The notes under the pieces: generated by a model | The model's database searches: none | What the model saw: only the letters and a program-made list of their open reading frames with translations | Told to the model about the DNA's origin: nothing | Position numbers and translations under genes: made by a program | Part shown: positions 16,925-25,534 of the stretch, piece after piece | Layout: every line of letters starts with the position of its first letter | Numbering within the stretch: position 1 is the stretch's first letter | Assembly (NCBI GenBank): GCA_035325905.1 | Contig: DAOKYY010000026.1 | Span: 1 to 43,346 of the forward strand | Direction of reading: 5' to 3' | DNA length: 43,346 bases | From: DYGX01 sp035325905 | Lineage (GTDB): Bacteria > Chloroflexota > Anaerolineae > Aggregatilineales > Aggregatilineaceae

Positions 16925-18095
16925 GAGGGGCCTCCTGGGAAGATAGCCGCGCGCCCGCCAGATCGCCGTTCAGGACCTGCGCGTAAAGGTCCCCGATCTG
17001 CCCGAAAACAATTGCGGGGGTAAACGCGCCGCGCACTCTGGCGCGGTTGGCGCGGCCCATCGCCTCGCGCAGCACCGGATCGCGCGCCAGCTCGACGATC
17101 CGGCGGGCGAGCGCCCGGTCGTCTCCCGGCGCGACGAAATAGCCGTTGACCCCGTCCTGAAGCAGCTCGGTGAGCGCGCCAACCGGCGTGACCACGACCG
17201 GCAGCCCCGCCGCCATCGCCTCAAGCACGCTCGACGGGAAGTTCTCCCGGTAGGACGGCAGGATGAAAAGGCTCGCCTCGCGGTAGAGCGCCAGCTTCTC
17301 GTCATCGTTGACGCGCCCCGGAAAGCTGACCCCACCGTGCGCCTGCGCTTCTGCGCAGGCGCGCTCGACCAGCGGGCGCTCGCGGCCCAGCTCCAGCGCC
17401 CCCGCGAAGACAAACCGCGCTTCGGGAACCCCCGCCCGCACCAGCGGCACGGCGCGCAGCGCGTCCAGCAACCCTTTGCGCGTTCCCAGGCTGCCGAGAT
17501 ACAGGACGGTGCAGGGATCGCGCCTCTCAACCGGCGCGGGATCCTCCGCCAGCGCGGCGAAGGCGGGCGGGATCACGCTGGGAACGACGGCGATCGTCAG
17601 GTCAGCCGCGACGTTTTCCAGCAGGATGCGGCGCCAGCCCTCCGAGAGCGCGATGATTACGTGCGGCAGATGCAGCGCGCGCCGGGTCAAGCGCCGCGTG
17701 ATCCAGCCCTGGCGCTCGAACCCGGCGAAGAAGTCGTTACCGTGCAGGTGGCCGATCACCCGCACGCCGAACAGCCGCGCCAGTAGCATGAGAGCCGCCT
17801 CTTTCCAGAACGACACGCGGCCAGTGATCGGCTGGTGCATCAGGTCAGGATGCCAGGTCGCCAGGATGACCAGCAGTTGCAGCGCCTGCCGCCCGAAATA
17901 GGCGAAGTTGATCGGGTGCCAGGTGGCGACCTTGCCGGCGCCTGTCTTGCCGCGTGTGGTGTTGAGGTGGCGCAGCGTGAAGCGCTCGCTCAGCGTCGAG
18001 CCGAGCAGCACCTCGGTGAACATGCCGACGCCGCCGGTCTGTTGCAGCGTCGGGCCGACGATCAGCACGCGTGGCTTCCTAGTGGACGGCGGCAT
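16908..18095 (-). CDS. GT4-type glycosyltransferase
   Basis: This is a 395-residue GT-B glycosyltransferase. The N-terminal domain has the glycine-rich LIVGPTLQQTGGVGMF motif. The C-terminal donor domain carries VLYLGSLGTRKG and the EX7E motif in SYRENFPSSVLEAMAAG, which binds the nucleotide sugar in GT4 retaining transferases. No membrane helix is needed for function, though a hydrophobic patch near residues 90-110 may sit on the membrane. It overlaps its neighbours by 17 bases on each side. Donor and acceptor cannot be read from the sequence. Confidence 0.85.
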   Translation of the reverse strand: MPPSTRKPRVLIVGPTLQQTGGVGMFTEVLLGSTLSERFTLRHLNTTRGKTGAGKVATWHPINFAYFGRQALQLLVILATWHPDLMHQPITGRVSFWKEAALMLLARLFGVRVIGHLHGNDFFAGFERQGWITRRLTRRALHLPHVIIALSEGWRRILLENVAADLTIAVVPSVIPPAFAALAEDPAPVERRDPCTVLYLGSLGTRKGLLDALRAVPLVRAGVPEARFVFAGALELGRERPLVERACAEAQAHGGVSFPGRVNDDEKLALYREASLFILPSYRENFPSSVLEAMAAGLPVVVTPVGALTELLQDGVNGYFVAPGDDRALARRIVELARDPVLREAMGRANRARVRGAFTPAIVFGQIGDLYAQVLNGDLAGARLSSQEAPHESAS

Positions 18096-19128
18096 AGGGC
18101 ACCTCGTCTGAGCGTGTTTCGTTCGCGGTGGCGCGCTGTACGATCTCGAACTGCGGGCGGTGGCTGGCCGGGTCGGGCGTGCTGAGGAACAGGCCGCGCA
18201 CCGTCCCCTCGGCGATCAGCAGCTTCTGGATGAGCGCATGGGCGACCGCGTAGGCGCTGCGCTTGCGCGCCAGGTACGCGCCCAGGATCGCGGCGACGCC
18301 TGAAAACCAGAGTGCAATCCAGCCGGGCCGACGCGCGTGGATCGAAAACCCCGCGCAGGCCAATCCCGCCGCGGCCAGCAGCAGGGGCGGCACGCCGTAG
18401 CCGCGCTCCAGCAGGTACGGCCAGAACAACCCGTCGCGGGCGTGGTAGCGCAGGTTCTGCCCGAAGCCGAAGTAGAGCTTGCGCCGCCGCCGCCCCCAGA
18501 GCGTCGCGATCTTCACACTGGGGTGCGTCAGGTGATAGGCGACTGGCTGGCCGAGCTGGACAATGGTGTAGCCCGCCTGGCGAAGACGCAGGCAAAGCTC
18601 CGGCTCTTCGTCGGAGTAGACAAAGGGGTTGAACGGCCCGACCCGCCGGAGCGCCGCGCGCCGGTAAAGCGCCGCCCCGCCGCCGTGCCGGACTGTCTTT
18701 TCGCTGCCGATCGCGCCGGGCCGGAAGTCGTCGGCCCATGCTTCCGCCGTGTCTGGAATGGGGCGCTCGATCAGTTCGCCCGTCACCGCGCCCACTTCCG
18801 GGCGGCGTTTCAGCACGTCGAGCGCGCGCTCCAGCCAGCCGGGGATCAGCGCCATATCGCCGTCCAGGAACAGGACATACGCCCCGCGCGTGTGGCCCAG
18901 CCCGGCGTTGCGCCCAGTCGCCGCGTTGAGCCGCTGGCCTGGCCGGAGCCGTAGAATATCGACCGGATAGGCGCGCGCCAGGTCGGGCGTGCCGTCGCTC
19001 GACGCCGAGTCGACCAGCACGATCTGCGCCGAGGGGTGCGCGGCGGCGCTCGCCAGCACTGACTCAATCAGCCGGGCGACGTTCCACGCTTGGTTGCGGG
19101 TGATCAGCACCACGTCAAGAGTGTTCAT
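18079..19128 (-). CDS. GT2 glycosyltransferase with C-terminal membrane anchor
   Basis: This is a 349-residue GT-A transferase. It shows DVVLITRNQAWNVARLIESVL, the nucleotide-binding VDSASSDGT, and a DxD-like metal site in LFLDGDMALIPGW. FVYSDEEPELCLRLRQAG is the usual ED-type catalytic region of rhamnosyl- and related GT2 enzymes. Two hydrophobic helices after about residue 250 (PPLLLAAAGLACAGF and WIALWFSGVAAILGAYL) likely anchor it to the membrane. I set the start at the ATG at 19128, just before the fold, although the frame is open to 19323. It overlaps genes on both sides. Confidence 0.83.
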   Translation of the reverse strand: MNTLDVVLITRNQAWNVARLIESVLASAAAHPSAQIVLVDSASSDGTPDLARAYPVDILRLRPGQRLNAATGRNAGLGHTRGAYVLFLDGDMALIPGWLERALDVLKRRPEVGAVTGELIERPIPDTAEAWADDFRPGAIGSEKTVRHGGGAALYRRAALRRVGPFNPFVYSDEEPELCLRLRQAGYTIVQLGQPVAYHLTHPSVKIATLWGRRRRKLYFGFGQNLRYHARDGLFWPYLLERGYGVPPLLLAAAGLACAGFSIHARRPGWIALWFSGVAAILGAYLARKRSAYAVAHALIQKLLIAEGTVRGLFLSTPDPASHRPQFEIVQRATANETRSDEVPYAAVH

Positions 19129-19954
19129 GCTCGCGCCCTCGCGCAGAACTCGCGGTGGCCGCCCGGTCCGAAGAGATCGCTTCACGCGTGACGAGCCGCC
19201 GGACCGGGCGCGCGACGCGGTGTAGCGCCAACCCCAGGCGCGTTTCTTCGCGCAGCCACAGCATCCGGCGATGCCACGCCGACGCCTTGAACGCGAAGGT
19301 GAGCGCGTTGTCATGGCAGCCAATCTGCGCCCGCCACAGGTTAAACAGGCCCCACGCGCCCTGGTCGGCGGCGCAGGCAGCGCGATAGCCGCTTTCTTCC
19401 ACCAGCCGGGCGACTTCAGGCGTGCGATCCGAATAGGGATACGAGAACAGGCTCACCTCGACGCCCAGTCGATCTTGCAGGATGTCCCGCGACACGCAGA
19501 TTTCACGCCGCGCTTCGTCGCGGGCCAGCGTCGAGAGGTGTGGATGGGTGAGCGTGTGACTGCCGAAGGTGATCCCGTGCGCGGCCAGCTCGCGGACCTG
19601 TTCCCAGGTGAGCAGCGGCGCGGAGCGGTGCGCGCCCTGTCCGGCCCACCCGCTGTCGCGTCCGAGGCAGTCCACCACGAGGAAGACGGTCGCCGTGAGG
19701 CCATACCGCTCAAGGACCGGCCACGCGGTGGTATAGAACTCCTCGTAGCCGTCGTCGAAGGTCAGCGCGACCTGATCGTCGGGGCGCTGCTGCGCCGCCC
19801 AGCGCCCGACGACTTCGGGCAGGCTGGCGCAGCGCACGTCCCACCGGTGCAGAGCGCGCATCTGCTGCTCGAACTGCTCCGGCGTGACCGCCAGCCCGTG
19901 CGGGTCGCAGTAGCGCGCGAGGCGCGCGACGCGGTGATAGAGCAGGATCGTCAT
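19115..19954 (-). CDS. NodB-family polysaccharide deacetylase
   Basis: This is a 279-residue carbohydrate esterase 4 family protein. Motif 1 is ALTFDDGYEEF with the catalytic and metal-binding Asp pair. Motif 2 is SHTLTHPHLSTL with the two zinc histidines. Motif 3 is the relaxed SYPYSDRTPEV. No signal peptide is seen: the ATG at 19954 (GGAGGG about 10 bases upstream) begins directly with ILLYHRV. It may therefore act in the cytoplasm on a lipid-linked acetamido sugar. It overlaps the epimerase gene by 4 bases and the GT2 gene by 14. Confidence 0.82.
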   Translation of the reverse strand: MTILLYHRVARLARYCDPHGLAVTPEQFEQQMRALHRWDVRCASLPEVVGRWAAQQRPDDQVALTFDDGYEEFYTTAWPVLERYGLTATVFLVVDCLGRDSGWAGQGAHRSAPLLTWEQVRELAAHGITFGSHTLTHPHLSTLARDEARREICVSRDILQDRLGVEVSLFSYPYSDRTPEVARLVEESGYRAACAADQGAWGLFNLWRAQIGCHDNALTFAFKASAWHRRMLWLREETRLGLALHRVARPVRRLVTREAISSDRAATASSARGREHEHS

Positions 19955-21063
19955 TCGGACGGTCCCTCCGGGTGGCTGCCGTCCAGCGAGAAGTGCAGCC
20001 GCAGCCACTGGACGCTGGTGGCGAGACCGGCGTCGATCCCGGTCTGCGGCGCGAACCCCAGGCGGTCGTGCAGCTTCGCGGCGACGTAAATCGCTCGGCG
20101 GTTGTACAGGTGCAGCAGATCGCGGCGCAGCGGCGCCATCTTGATCGACCGCCGCGCCTGATCGACCAGGTGGCCGACTGCGGTCTTACGCGCGCCCCCG
20201 ATCAGGCGGCGTTTCGTCGCGGGGGCGGTGTGGTCCTTGGCGAAGACGAGCAGCACCCGCGCCGCCTCGACTGCTGTCGCCTTGATCCACGACTGCGCCG
20301 GGCCGATTGTCCTGAGTTCCGGCAGGTCGAGGGCGGAGTTCAGGCGGCGGAAATAGTCGTTCCAGGTGATGATCTCTGGCCCGTTGACATTGAACGCCTC
20401 GCCGGTCGCCCGGTCGTCGCGGGCCGCCAGCCAGATCGCGGACACGAGATCATCGACGTAGATCAGGTTGCACCACCCGTCCCCGTACCGGTCGAACGCG
20501 CCCCACTGCCCGTCGCCGAGGCACTGGCTCAGACGCACGATCCAGCTCTGGCTGAAGGGGCCGTAGACGATCGACGGCCTGAGCACGGTCACGGGCGCGC
20601 CTTGCTCGCAAGCGCGCCAGCACAGCTTCTCGGCGTCGATCTTCGAGTCGGCATAGTCCCAGCCGGTGTACCGGAGCGGGTGCGTCTCGTCCACCTCGCC
20701 GCGCGCTTTTCCGTAGACTTCGGCGGTGCTGATGTGCACGATGCGCCGCACGGCGTGATCTGCGGCTGCCGCGAGCAGGGTGCGCGTGCCTTCCACGTTC
20801 GCCGACCGGTCGCCCAGCACGCTGTGAATCACGATCGAGACGCCGTCAAGCGCCCGGTGCACCTGGCCGGCGTCCATCACGTCGCACAGCGCGATCTCGG
20901 CGGGCAGCCGCGCCAGCCGCGCCACGCCCGCGCCCGACCAGCGGTGGACGCCTGCGCGCACCGTGGCGGCCCTGGTCAGCGACAGCATCTCGACGATGCG
21001 GCCTCCGAGAAAACCGCCCGCGCCGGTTACCAGGACGGTAGGGGGATCAGGCTCGCGTGGCAC
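19951..21063 (-). CDS. NAD-dependent epimerase/dehydratase
   Basis: This is a 370-residue extended SDR. TVLVTGAGGFLGGRIVEML is the nucleotide-binding motif. HISTAEVYGKARGEV and YADSK give the catalytic Ser/Thr, Tyr and Lys. A C-terminal extension of roughly 100 residues after the fold (from about ESRT-free segment DLPELRTIG onward) has no motif I recognise. I choose the GTG at 21063 because GGAGGTG lies 5-6 bases upstream; the ATG at 21084 has no ribosome site. The gene overlaps the next oxidoreductase by 17 bases and the deacetylase by 4 (ATGA). The substrate is unknown; a nucleoside-diphosphate sugar is likely. Confidence 0.8.
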   Translation of the reverse strand: MPREPDPPTVLVTGAGGFLGGRIVEMLSLTRAATVRAGVHRWSGAGVARLARLPAEIALCDVMDAGQVHRALDGVSIVIHSVLGDRSANVEGTRTLLAAAADHAVRRIVHISTAEVYGKARGEVDETHPLRYTGWDYADSKIDAEKLCWRACEQGAPVTVLRPSIVYGPFSQSWIVRLSQCLGDGQWGAFDRYGDGWCNLIYVDDLVSAIWLAARDDRATGEAFNVNGPEIITWNDYFRRLNSALDLPELRTIGPAQSWIKATAVEAARVLLVFAKDHTAPATKRRLIGGARKTAVGHLVDQARRSIKMAPLRRDLLHLYNRRAIYVAAKLHDRLGFAPQTGIDAGLATSVQWLRLHFSLDGSHPEGPSE

Positions 21064-22126
21064 GCGCCACCTCCAGATTCTCATACCAGGGCATCGGAAA
21101 ACAGGTCGCCTTCGCGTAGCACTCGTGCACTAGCCGGATCGAGGGAAGCACCTCGCTGGCGGGAATGAGGGGAGCCGCGCCGGAGCGGATCACCGCCAGG
21201 AAGTTGTCCACGATCTGCTCGCCAAAATCCTCATAGTCCTGTTCCGGGCTGTCGAAGGAGAAAAATTCGACGGCGCCGGGCTTGTAGCGGATCGATAACT
21301 GCCACCACTCCTGGAACGCGTTTTCGATCTCGGCCCGCTCCCCGCGCAGTAGATAGGTATTATCAAGCTCGCCCAGCCAGCTCAGCTTGACCTCGATCTC
21401 GCAGCCGTTGGCGCGCAACCGGACATACGCCATCGCCTCCAGGCCGCCGAGCGAGTCGTTTTCGGAGACGACGACCTCCGGCTGCGCGCCCAGCCACCAA
21501 CTGATCAGGTCGAGGGCGTGTGGCCCCCGGTCCAGCAGCACGCCGCACCGGTGCGAAAGCCGGGGATTCAGGTAGAACCCCGACGCGGTCGGCCACGTGA
21601 ACTCCGCTCCCCAGGTGTAGCGGATGAAGCTCAGGTGTCCGAGCGCGCCCTGCGTGACCAGCTCCTTGACCTTGCGGTTGGACGGGAACAGCCGCTGTGT
21701 GTGGTTGGTGGCAAGCGCCACGCCTGACTTTTCGGCCTGTGCGACCATTTCTTCGGCGTGCTCCGGCAGGAAGGCGACCGGTTTTTCACACAGAACATGC
21801 ACGCCGCGCGCCAGCAGGTCCATCGTGATCGCGTAGTGCAGGTGATGCGGCGCAGCGACGATCGCCCCGTCGATCTCGCCCGCCACGTCCTGATGGCTGG
21901 CGCAAACACGCGGGACCTGAAAACGCGCCGCCAGGCTGCGGGCGCGCTGCGCGTCGGTATCGACCAGGGTCAGCGCCTGCAAGACGTCCGTGCGCCGGGC
22001 GAAGGCCGGCAGGTAAAACGCCTCGGCGAATGCGCCACAGCCGATCAGGGCGATGCGCGGCGCGGAGCCTCGCCGCCCCGCAGCGCGCGGGCCTTCGCTG
22101 CTCGCCGGGAAGCCAACCGCGCTCAT
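21047..22126 (-). CDS. Gfo/Idh/MocA oxidoreductase
   Basis: This is a 359-residue NAD(P)-dependent oxidoreductase. After a variable 20-residue start comes RIALIGCGAFAEAFYLPAF. VLCEKPVAF at about residue 112 is the family EKP motif. LLDRGPHALDLISWWLGAQP is the catalytic-domain region with the conserved His and Asp. It is a second, distinct member of the family in this window; it lacks the aminotransferase/acetyltransferase partners of the gene at 3303 and sits beside an epimerase instead. The ATG at 22126 overlaps the preceding stop (ATGA). Sugar-nucleotide oxidation or reduction is likely, but the substrate is unknown. Confidence 0.8.
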   Translation of the reverse strand: MSAVGFPASSEGPRAAGRRGSAPRIALIGCGAFAEAFYLPAFARRTDVLQALTLVDTDAQRARSLAARFQVPRVCASHQDVAGEIDGAIVAAPHHLHYAITMDLLARGVHVLCEKPVAFLPEHAEEMVAQAEKSGVALATNHTQRLFPSNRKVKELVTQGALGHLSFIRYTWGAEFTWPTASGFYLNPRLSHRCGVLLDRGPHALDLISWWLGAQPEVVVSENDSLGGLEAMAYVRLRANGCEIEVKLSWLGELDNTYLLRGERAEIENAFQEWWQLSIRYKPGAVEFFSFDSPEQDYEDFGEQIVDNFLAVIRSGAAPLIPASEVLPSIRLVHECYAKATCFPMPWYENLEVARATRA

Positions 22127-23406
22127 GTGAGCCGCCTTTCTCTTCGAGGTTGCGCGCCGTCGCGCGCCAGCTCGCGCAGATCGGCGGCGAGCTGCCTGCC
22201 CAGGGAATCCCACGTCCTGCCCCTCGCATAGGCCACAGCCGCGTTGCGCCGGGTTGCCAGCGCGTCCTGGTGGGCCAGCAGCGCAGCTGTGGCCTCGGCG
22301 AGCGCCTCCGGCACGAATGGGATGTTCACGCCGCCGCCCGATTCCTCGACCATCAGGGCCGCCTCGCCGCCGCCGGAGCAGATCACCGGCAGACCGGCTG
22401 CCATGTACTCAACGATCTTGAGCGGAGAGGCGTACTGCCGGAAGATGTCTTCCCGCGAGGTCGCCAGCCCAAGATCGGCTTCGGCCATGATCGCGGGCAG
22501 GCGGTCGTAGGGGACGAAGCCCAGAAACCGCACGGCCTCGCTGACGCCCGCCTCGCCGGCCAGCGCGCGCAACTGAGCGCTCGCCGGGCCGTCCCCCGCG
22601 ATCAGCAGGCGGACGCCGGGCAGCCGCTCTCGCAGGCGCGGCAGCGCGCGGATCGGCAGGTCAACGCCCCAGCGGAGGTCGAGCGTGCCCGCGTAGAGCA
22701 GCGTGGGCGGGTGCGGCGCGCGGAGCCGGTTCGCGGCGCTGAAGGTCTCGTAGTCCACCCCGTTTGGCAGGTAGAATACGCGCCGGGCGCCCTGTTGCTC
22801 GCGCAGCGCGACCAGCGGGCGGCTGACCGAGAGGACGGCGTCCGCCATGCGCACCAGCATCCGCTCGCGCCAGGCGGTGATGCGCCTGCCGTGTGGATGA
22901 ACGGCCGGGTAATAATCGATGTCGTGGTACACCAGCGTCTCGACCCGCCCGGATCTCTTCAGGCACGCCGCCAGCAGCGCGCTCTCCGGGTCGTAGACAA
23001 TGCCGATCGCGTAATGGCGCGCCAAGTGGGGCCGCAGAATCGCGTACAGCCACAGGTCTTGCGCCAGCAAATCGACAGCCGAGGGCAGGCGCAGCCGCCG
23101 CGCGCTGATGCGCCGGATCGCGCCGTCGCCGGTCACGGTCACGCGCCGCGCCAGCGTGTTTGCGATCCCCTGCCGGATGCGCGCGAGCGCGGGCGCGGGG
23201 GGCCCGTCATAGAACGCGGCGTAGCCGACCAGGTCAAGCTGCTCGACGTGCGCGGCCCAGTGCAGCGGGAGCCGCTGCGCCGGTTGGTTCAGGCGGATGA
23301 ACAGGTCACTGCCCGCGACATACAGGCAGCGGCCCGCCACGACATCTTCCGCCGCGCCGCTCTCTGCTATGACTGCCGCGACCCCGCGCTCGCTACAGGT
23401 ATCCAT
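22123..23406 (-). CDS. GT4-type glycosyltransferase
   Basis: This is a 427-residue GT-B transferase. The acceptor domain includes LVYHDIDYYP and LPNGVDYETF. The donor domain has LLYAGTLDLRWGVDL, VRFLGFVPYDRLP and the EX7E-like region in SPLKIVEYMAAGLPVICSGGG. The start is uncertain: the ATG at 23406 (14-base overlap with the SDR gene) is preferred to the one at 23424. Which sugar it adds is not readable. Confidence 0.82.
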   Translation of the reverse strand: MDTCSERGVAAVIAESGAAEDVVAGRCLYVAGSDLFIRLNQPAQRLPLHWAAHVEQLDLVGYAAFYDGPPAPALARIRQGIANTLARRVTVTGDGAIRRISARRLRLPSAVDLLAQDLWLYAILRPHLARHYAIGIVYDPESALLAACLKRSGRVETLVYHDIDYYPAVHPHGRRITAWRERMLVRMADAVLSVSRPLVALREQQGARRVFYLPNGVDYETFSAANRLRAPHPPTLLYAGTLDLRWGVDLPIRALPRLRERLPGVRLLIAGDGPASAQLRALAGEAGVSEAVRFLGFVPYDRLPAIMAEADLGLATSREDIFRQYASPLKIVEYMAAGLPVICSGGGEAALMVEESGGGVNIPFVPEALAEATAALLAHQDALATRRNAAVAYARGRTWDSLGRQLAADLRELARDGAQPRRERRLT

Positions 23407-24148
23407 AGGCCACCCAGCCCCCATCCACGACCAGGACTTCGCCGGTGATGCTCGCCGCCGCCGGTGACGCCAGGTAAAGCGCGGCCTGCGCGATCTCCTC
23501 CATCGGGATCAGGCGGCCCAGCGGCGTGCGCCGCACCAGCGATTCCTCGTCGTACCATTTCATCGCGATGTGGTGATCGACCGCTTCCGTTCGCACGTAC
23601 CCCGGCGCGATGGCGTTGACTGTGATGCCGTGCTTGCCCCACTCGACGGCGAGCACGCGAGTCAGCGCGGCGACTGCCGCCTTGCTACAGTTGTAGGCCA
23701 GCCGCTCCGGGAACCCGACCAGCCCGTTGATCGAGGACAGGTTGATGATTCGCCCGCCGCCCTGCCGGATCATGCGCTGTCCGGCGGCCTGGGCGCACAG
23801 AAACGTCCCTTTGAGGTTCGTGTCGAGTACGCGGTCCCATTCTTCTTCGGAGAGGCTTTCGCTCGGCGCGCGCCCGAACACCCCGGCGTTGTTGACCAGG
23901 AGATCGATCCGCCCCCACCGTTCCTCGGTCGCGGCAACCGTCGCCTCGACCGACGCGCGGTCGCGCACGTCGGTGCGGCAGAACAGCGCCTGCGCCGGGC
24001 CGATCTCCTGTTCCAGCGCCTGGCCGCTGGCGTCGTCGATCTCGGCGATCACGACGCGTGCGCCTTCCGCTGCGAATAGGCGCGCAATCGTGCGCCCAAT
24101 ACCCTGTCCCGCGCCGGTAATGATTGCGACCTGTGTGTGCAATAGCAT
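23393..24148 (-). CDS. Short-chain dehydrogenase/reductase (classical SDR)
   Basis: This is a 251-residue classical SDR. The cofactor motif TGAGQGIG is near residue 12, NNAG follows, and the catalytic residues are Ser in NLSSINGL and Tyr/Lys in YNCSK. PGYVRT and ITGEVLVVDGG close the fold as in FabG-like proteins. The acidic residue after the second strand (AEIDDA) suggests NAD rather than NADP. GAGGG lies 5-6 bases before the ATG. It is preceded by a 24-base gap after the GT4 gene and probably acts on a sugar or another small alcohol. It resembles the SDR at 39250 but is not a close copy. Confidence 0.82.
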   Translation of the reverse strand: MLLHTQVAIITGAGQGIGRTIARLFAAEGARVVIAEIDDASGQALEQEIGPAQALFCRTDVRDRASVEATVAATEERWGRIDLLVNNAGVFGRAPSESLSEEEWDRVLDTNLKGTFLCAQAAGQRMIRQGGGRIINLSSINGLVGFPERLAYNCSKAAVAALTRVLAVEWGKHGITVNAIAPGYVRTEAVDHHIAMKWYDEESLVRRTPLGRLIPMEEIAQAALYLASPAAASITGEVLVVDGGWVAYGYL

Positions 24149-24172
24149 GGTTACCCTCGCCTTCGGCGTTGC

Positions 24173-25534
24173 TCAGCGCCCGGATACAATCTCTTCGAGA
24201 ATCTCAGACAGCGACGCGGCCAGCCGGGGGCGGTCGTACGCCTCGATGCCGTCGCGCTCAATTCGCACCGGGTGGCCCGCCGCGCGACGCCGGTACACCT
24301 CAAGCACGCACGCCCGGATGCCCGCTTCGTCATCCGGCAGCAGCGCCGTGCCCAGCGCGTGCCGCGTGACCAACTCCTGCGCCGCGCCGGGATGGCTTAG
24401 CAGCAGAATCGGCGGCCCGCCCACGGCCCAATACTCGTACAGCTTGCCGGGGACCAGCGTCGCGTACTGCTCGTAGTTGATGGCAACCAGCAGATCGCTG
24501 CCGCGCAGCAGGCCGGTGAATTCTGCGCGGGGCAGGTAGCCGATTTCCTGTACCATCTCGCCCAGCCCCAGGTTTTCGACCAGCGCCCGGTATTCCGGCG
24601 GCAGGGCGGCGGTGAACAGCAGGCGAATGTCCGCCGCGATGTCCGGATCGGTGGCGCGGATCGACGCCAGGGCGCGAAACAGCGCGGCAGGGCTGCGCTG
24701 CCACTCGCCCGGCGCGGCAGTCAGCAGCCCGGCGTGGACCATCGTGAGCTGCCCGTTCCTGGTAGGTTGGGCGGCGCCCTGATCGGAGAAATCCGCCAGG
24801 TCCACGCCGTTCGGGATCAGGCGGAACTTGCTGTCGGGCGCGCGCTCATGGCGGCGGCGGATCGCGGCCAGGCTGGCCGGAGTCACCGCGATCACCCGCG
24901 CGGCGGCGTCGATTACGCGGCGCTCCAGCCAGCGATTGACCGCGCGCACCAGCCCCGGCTGGTGCCAGTACCAGGGCGTGTCGATCCAGTCGTCGCGGAA
25001 GTCCACCACCAGCGGTTTGCGCGTGAGCCACGCCAGCAGCGCGCCGATCACGGCGGCGGAGTTGGGCGGGCAGGTGACGAACAGCGCGTCGATCTGGCGC
25101 TCGCGCACGAGGCGCCGCCCGGCGCGCAGGGCGAACGGCAGCCAGAGAATGTTCTCGTCGGGGACCAGCAGCCAGCGGTGCGCCCAGGCGCGCAGATCGC
25201 GCAGGCCGTTGATCAGCGCTCGGGTCGCGCGGCTCTTGTCGCGGGCGGCGCGCCCGCGTGCCATCAGGTCGGCGGGCGGCTCGCCTTCGCCGGTGCGGCA
25301 GATGTCCACTTCCGGCGGCAGATCGCGCAGCAATTCTTCGCTGCCGACGCGCCGCAAATGCTCGTACTCGCGCCGGTCATCGACTGTCAGCACGACCGGG
25401 CGCCAGCCCAGCGCGGGCAGGTACTTCAGAAACTTGACCACGCGAATCGACCCGCCCGGCGAGAAGAACGGCGGGAAGATGTACGCGATCACCAGCAGCG
25501 CGCGCGCGCGGGGCGCGCCGGAAAAGTCAGTCAT
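24173..25534 (-). CDS. GT4-like glycosyltransferase
   Basis: This is a 453-residue GT-B transferase of the WbuB-like group. The N-terminus IAYIFPPFFSPGGSIRVVKF is the typical PPxxxxGG loop. WLPFALRAGRRL and LVVDFRDDWID belong to the acceptor domain. FRLIPNGVDLADF leads into the donor domain, whose usual EX7E region is replaced by VPGKLYEYWAVGGP. The ATG at 25534 overlaps the upstream stop (ATGA). The frame is open far upstream on this strand, but that part is antisense-shifted reading of the dehydrogenase gene and is not included. Confidence 0.82.
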   Translation of the reverse strand: MTDFSGAPRARALLVIAYIFPPFFSPGGSIRVVKFLKYLPALGWRPVVLTVDDRREYEHLRRVGSEELLRDLPPEVDICRTGEGEPPADLMARGRAARDKSRATRALINGLRDLRAWAHRWLLVPDENILWLPFALRAGRRLVRERQIDALFVTCPPNSAAVIGALLAWLTRKPLVVDFRDDWIDTPWYWHQPGLVRAVNRWLERRVIDAAARVIAVTPASLAAIRRRHERAPDSKFRLIPNGVDLADFSDQGAAQPTRNGQLTMVHAGLLTAAPGEWQRSPAALFRALASIRATDPDIAADIRLLFTAALPPEYRALVENLGLGEMVQEIGYLPRAEFTGLLRGSDLLVAINYEQYATLVPGKLYEYWAVGGPPILLLSHPGAAQELVTRHALGTALLPDDEAGIRACVLEVYRRRAAGHPVRIERDGIEAYDRPRLAASLSEILEEIVSGR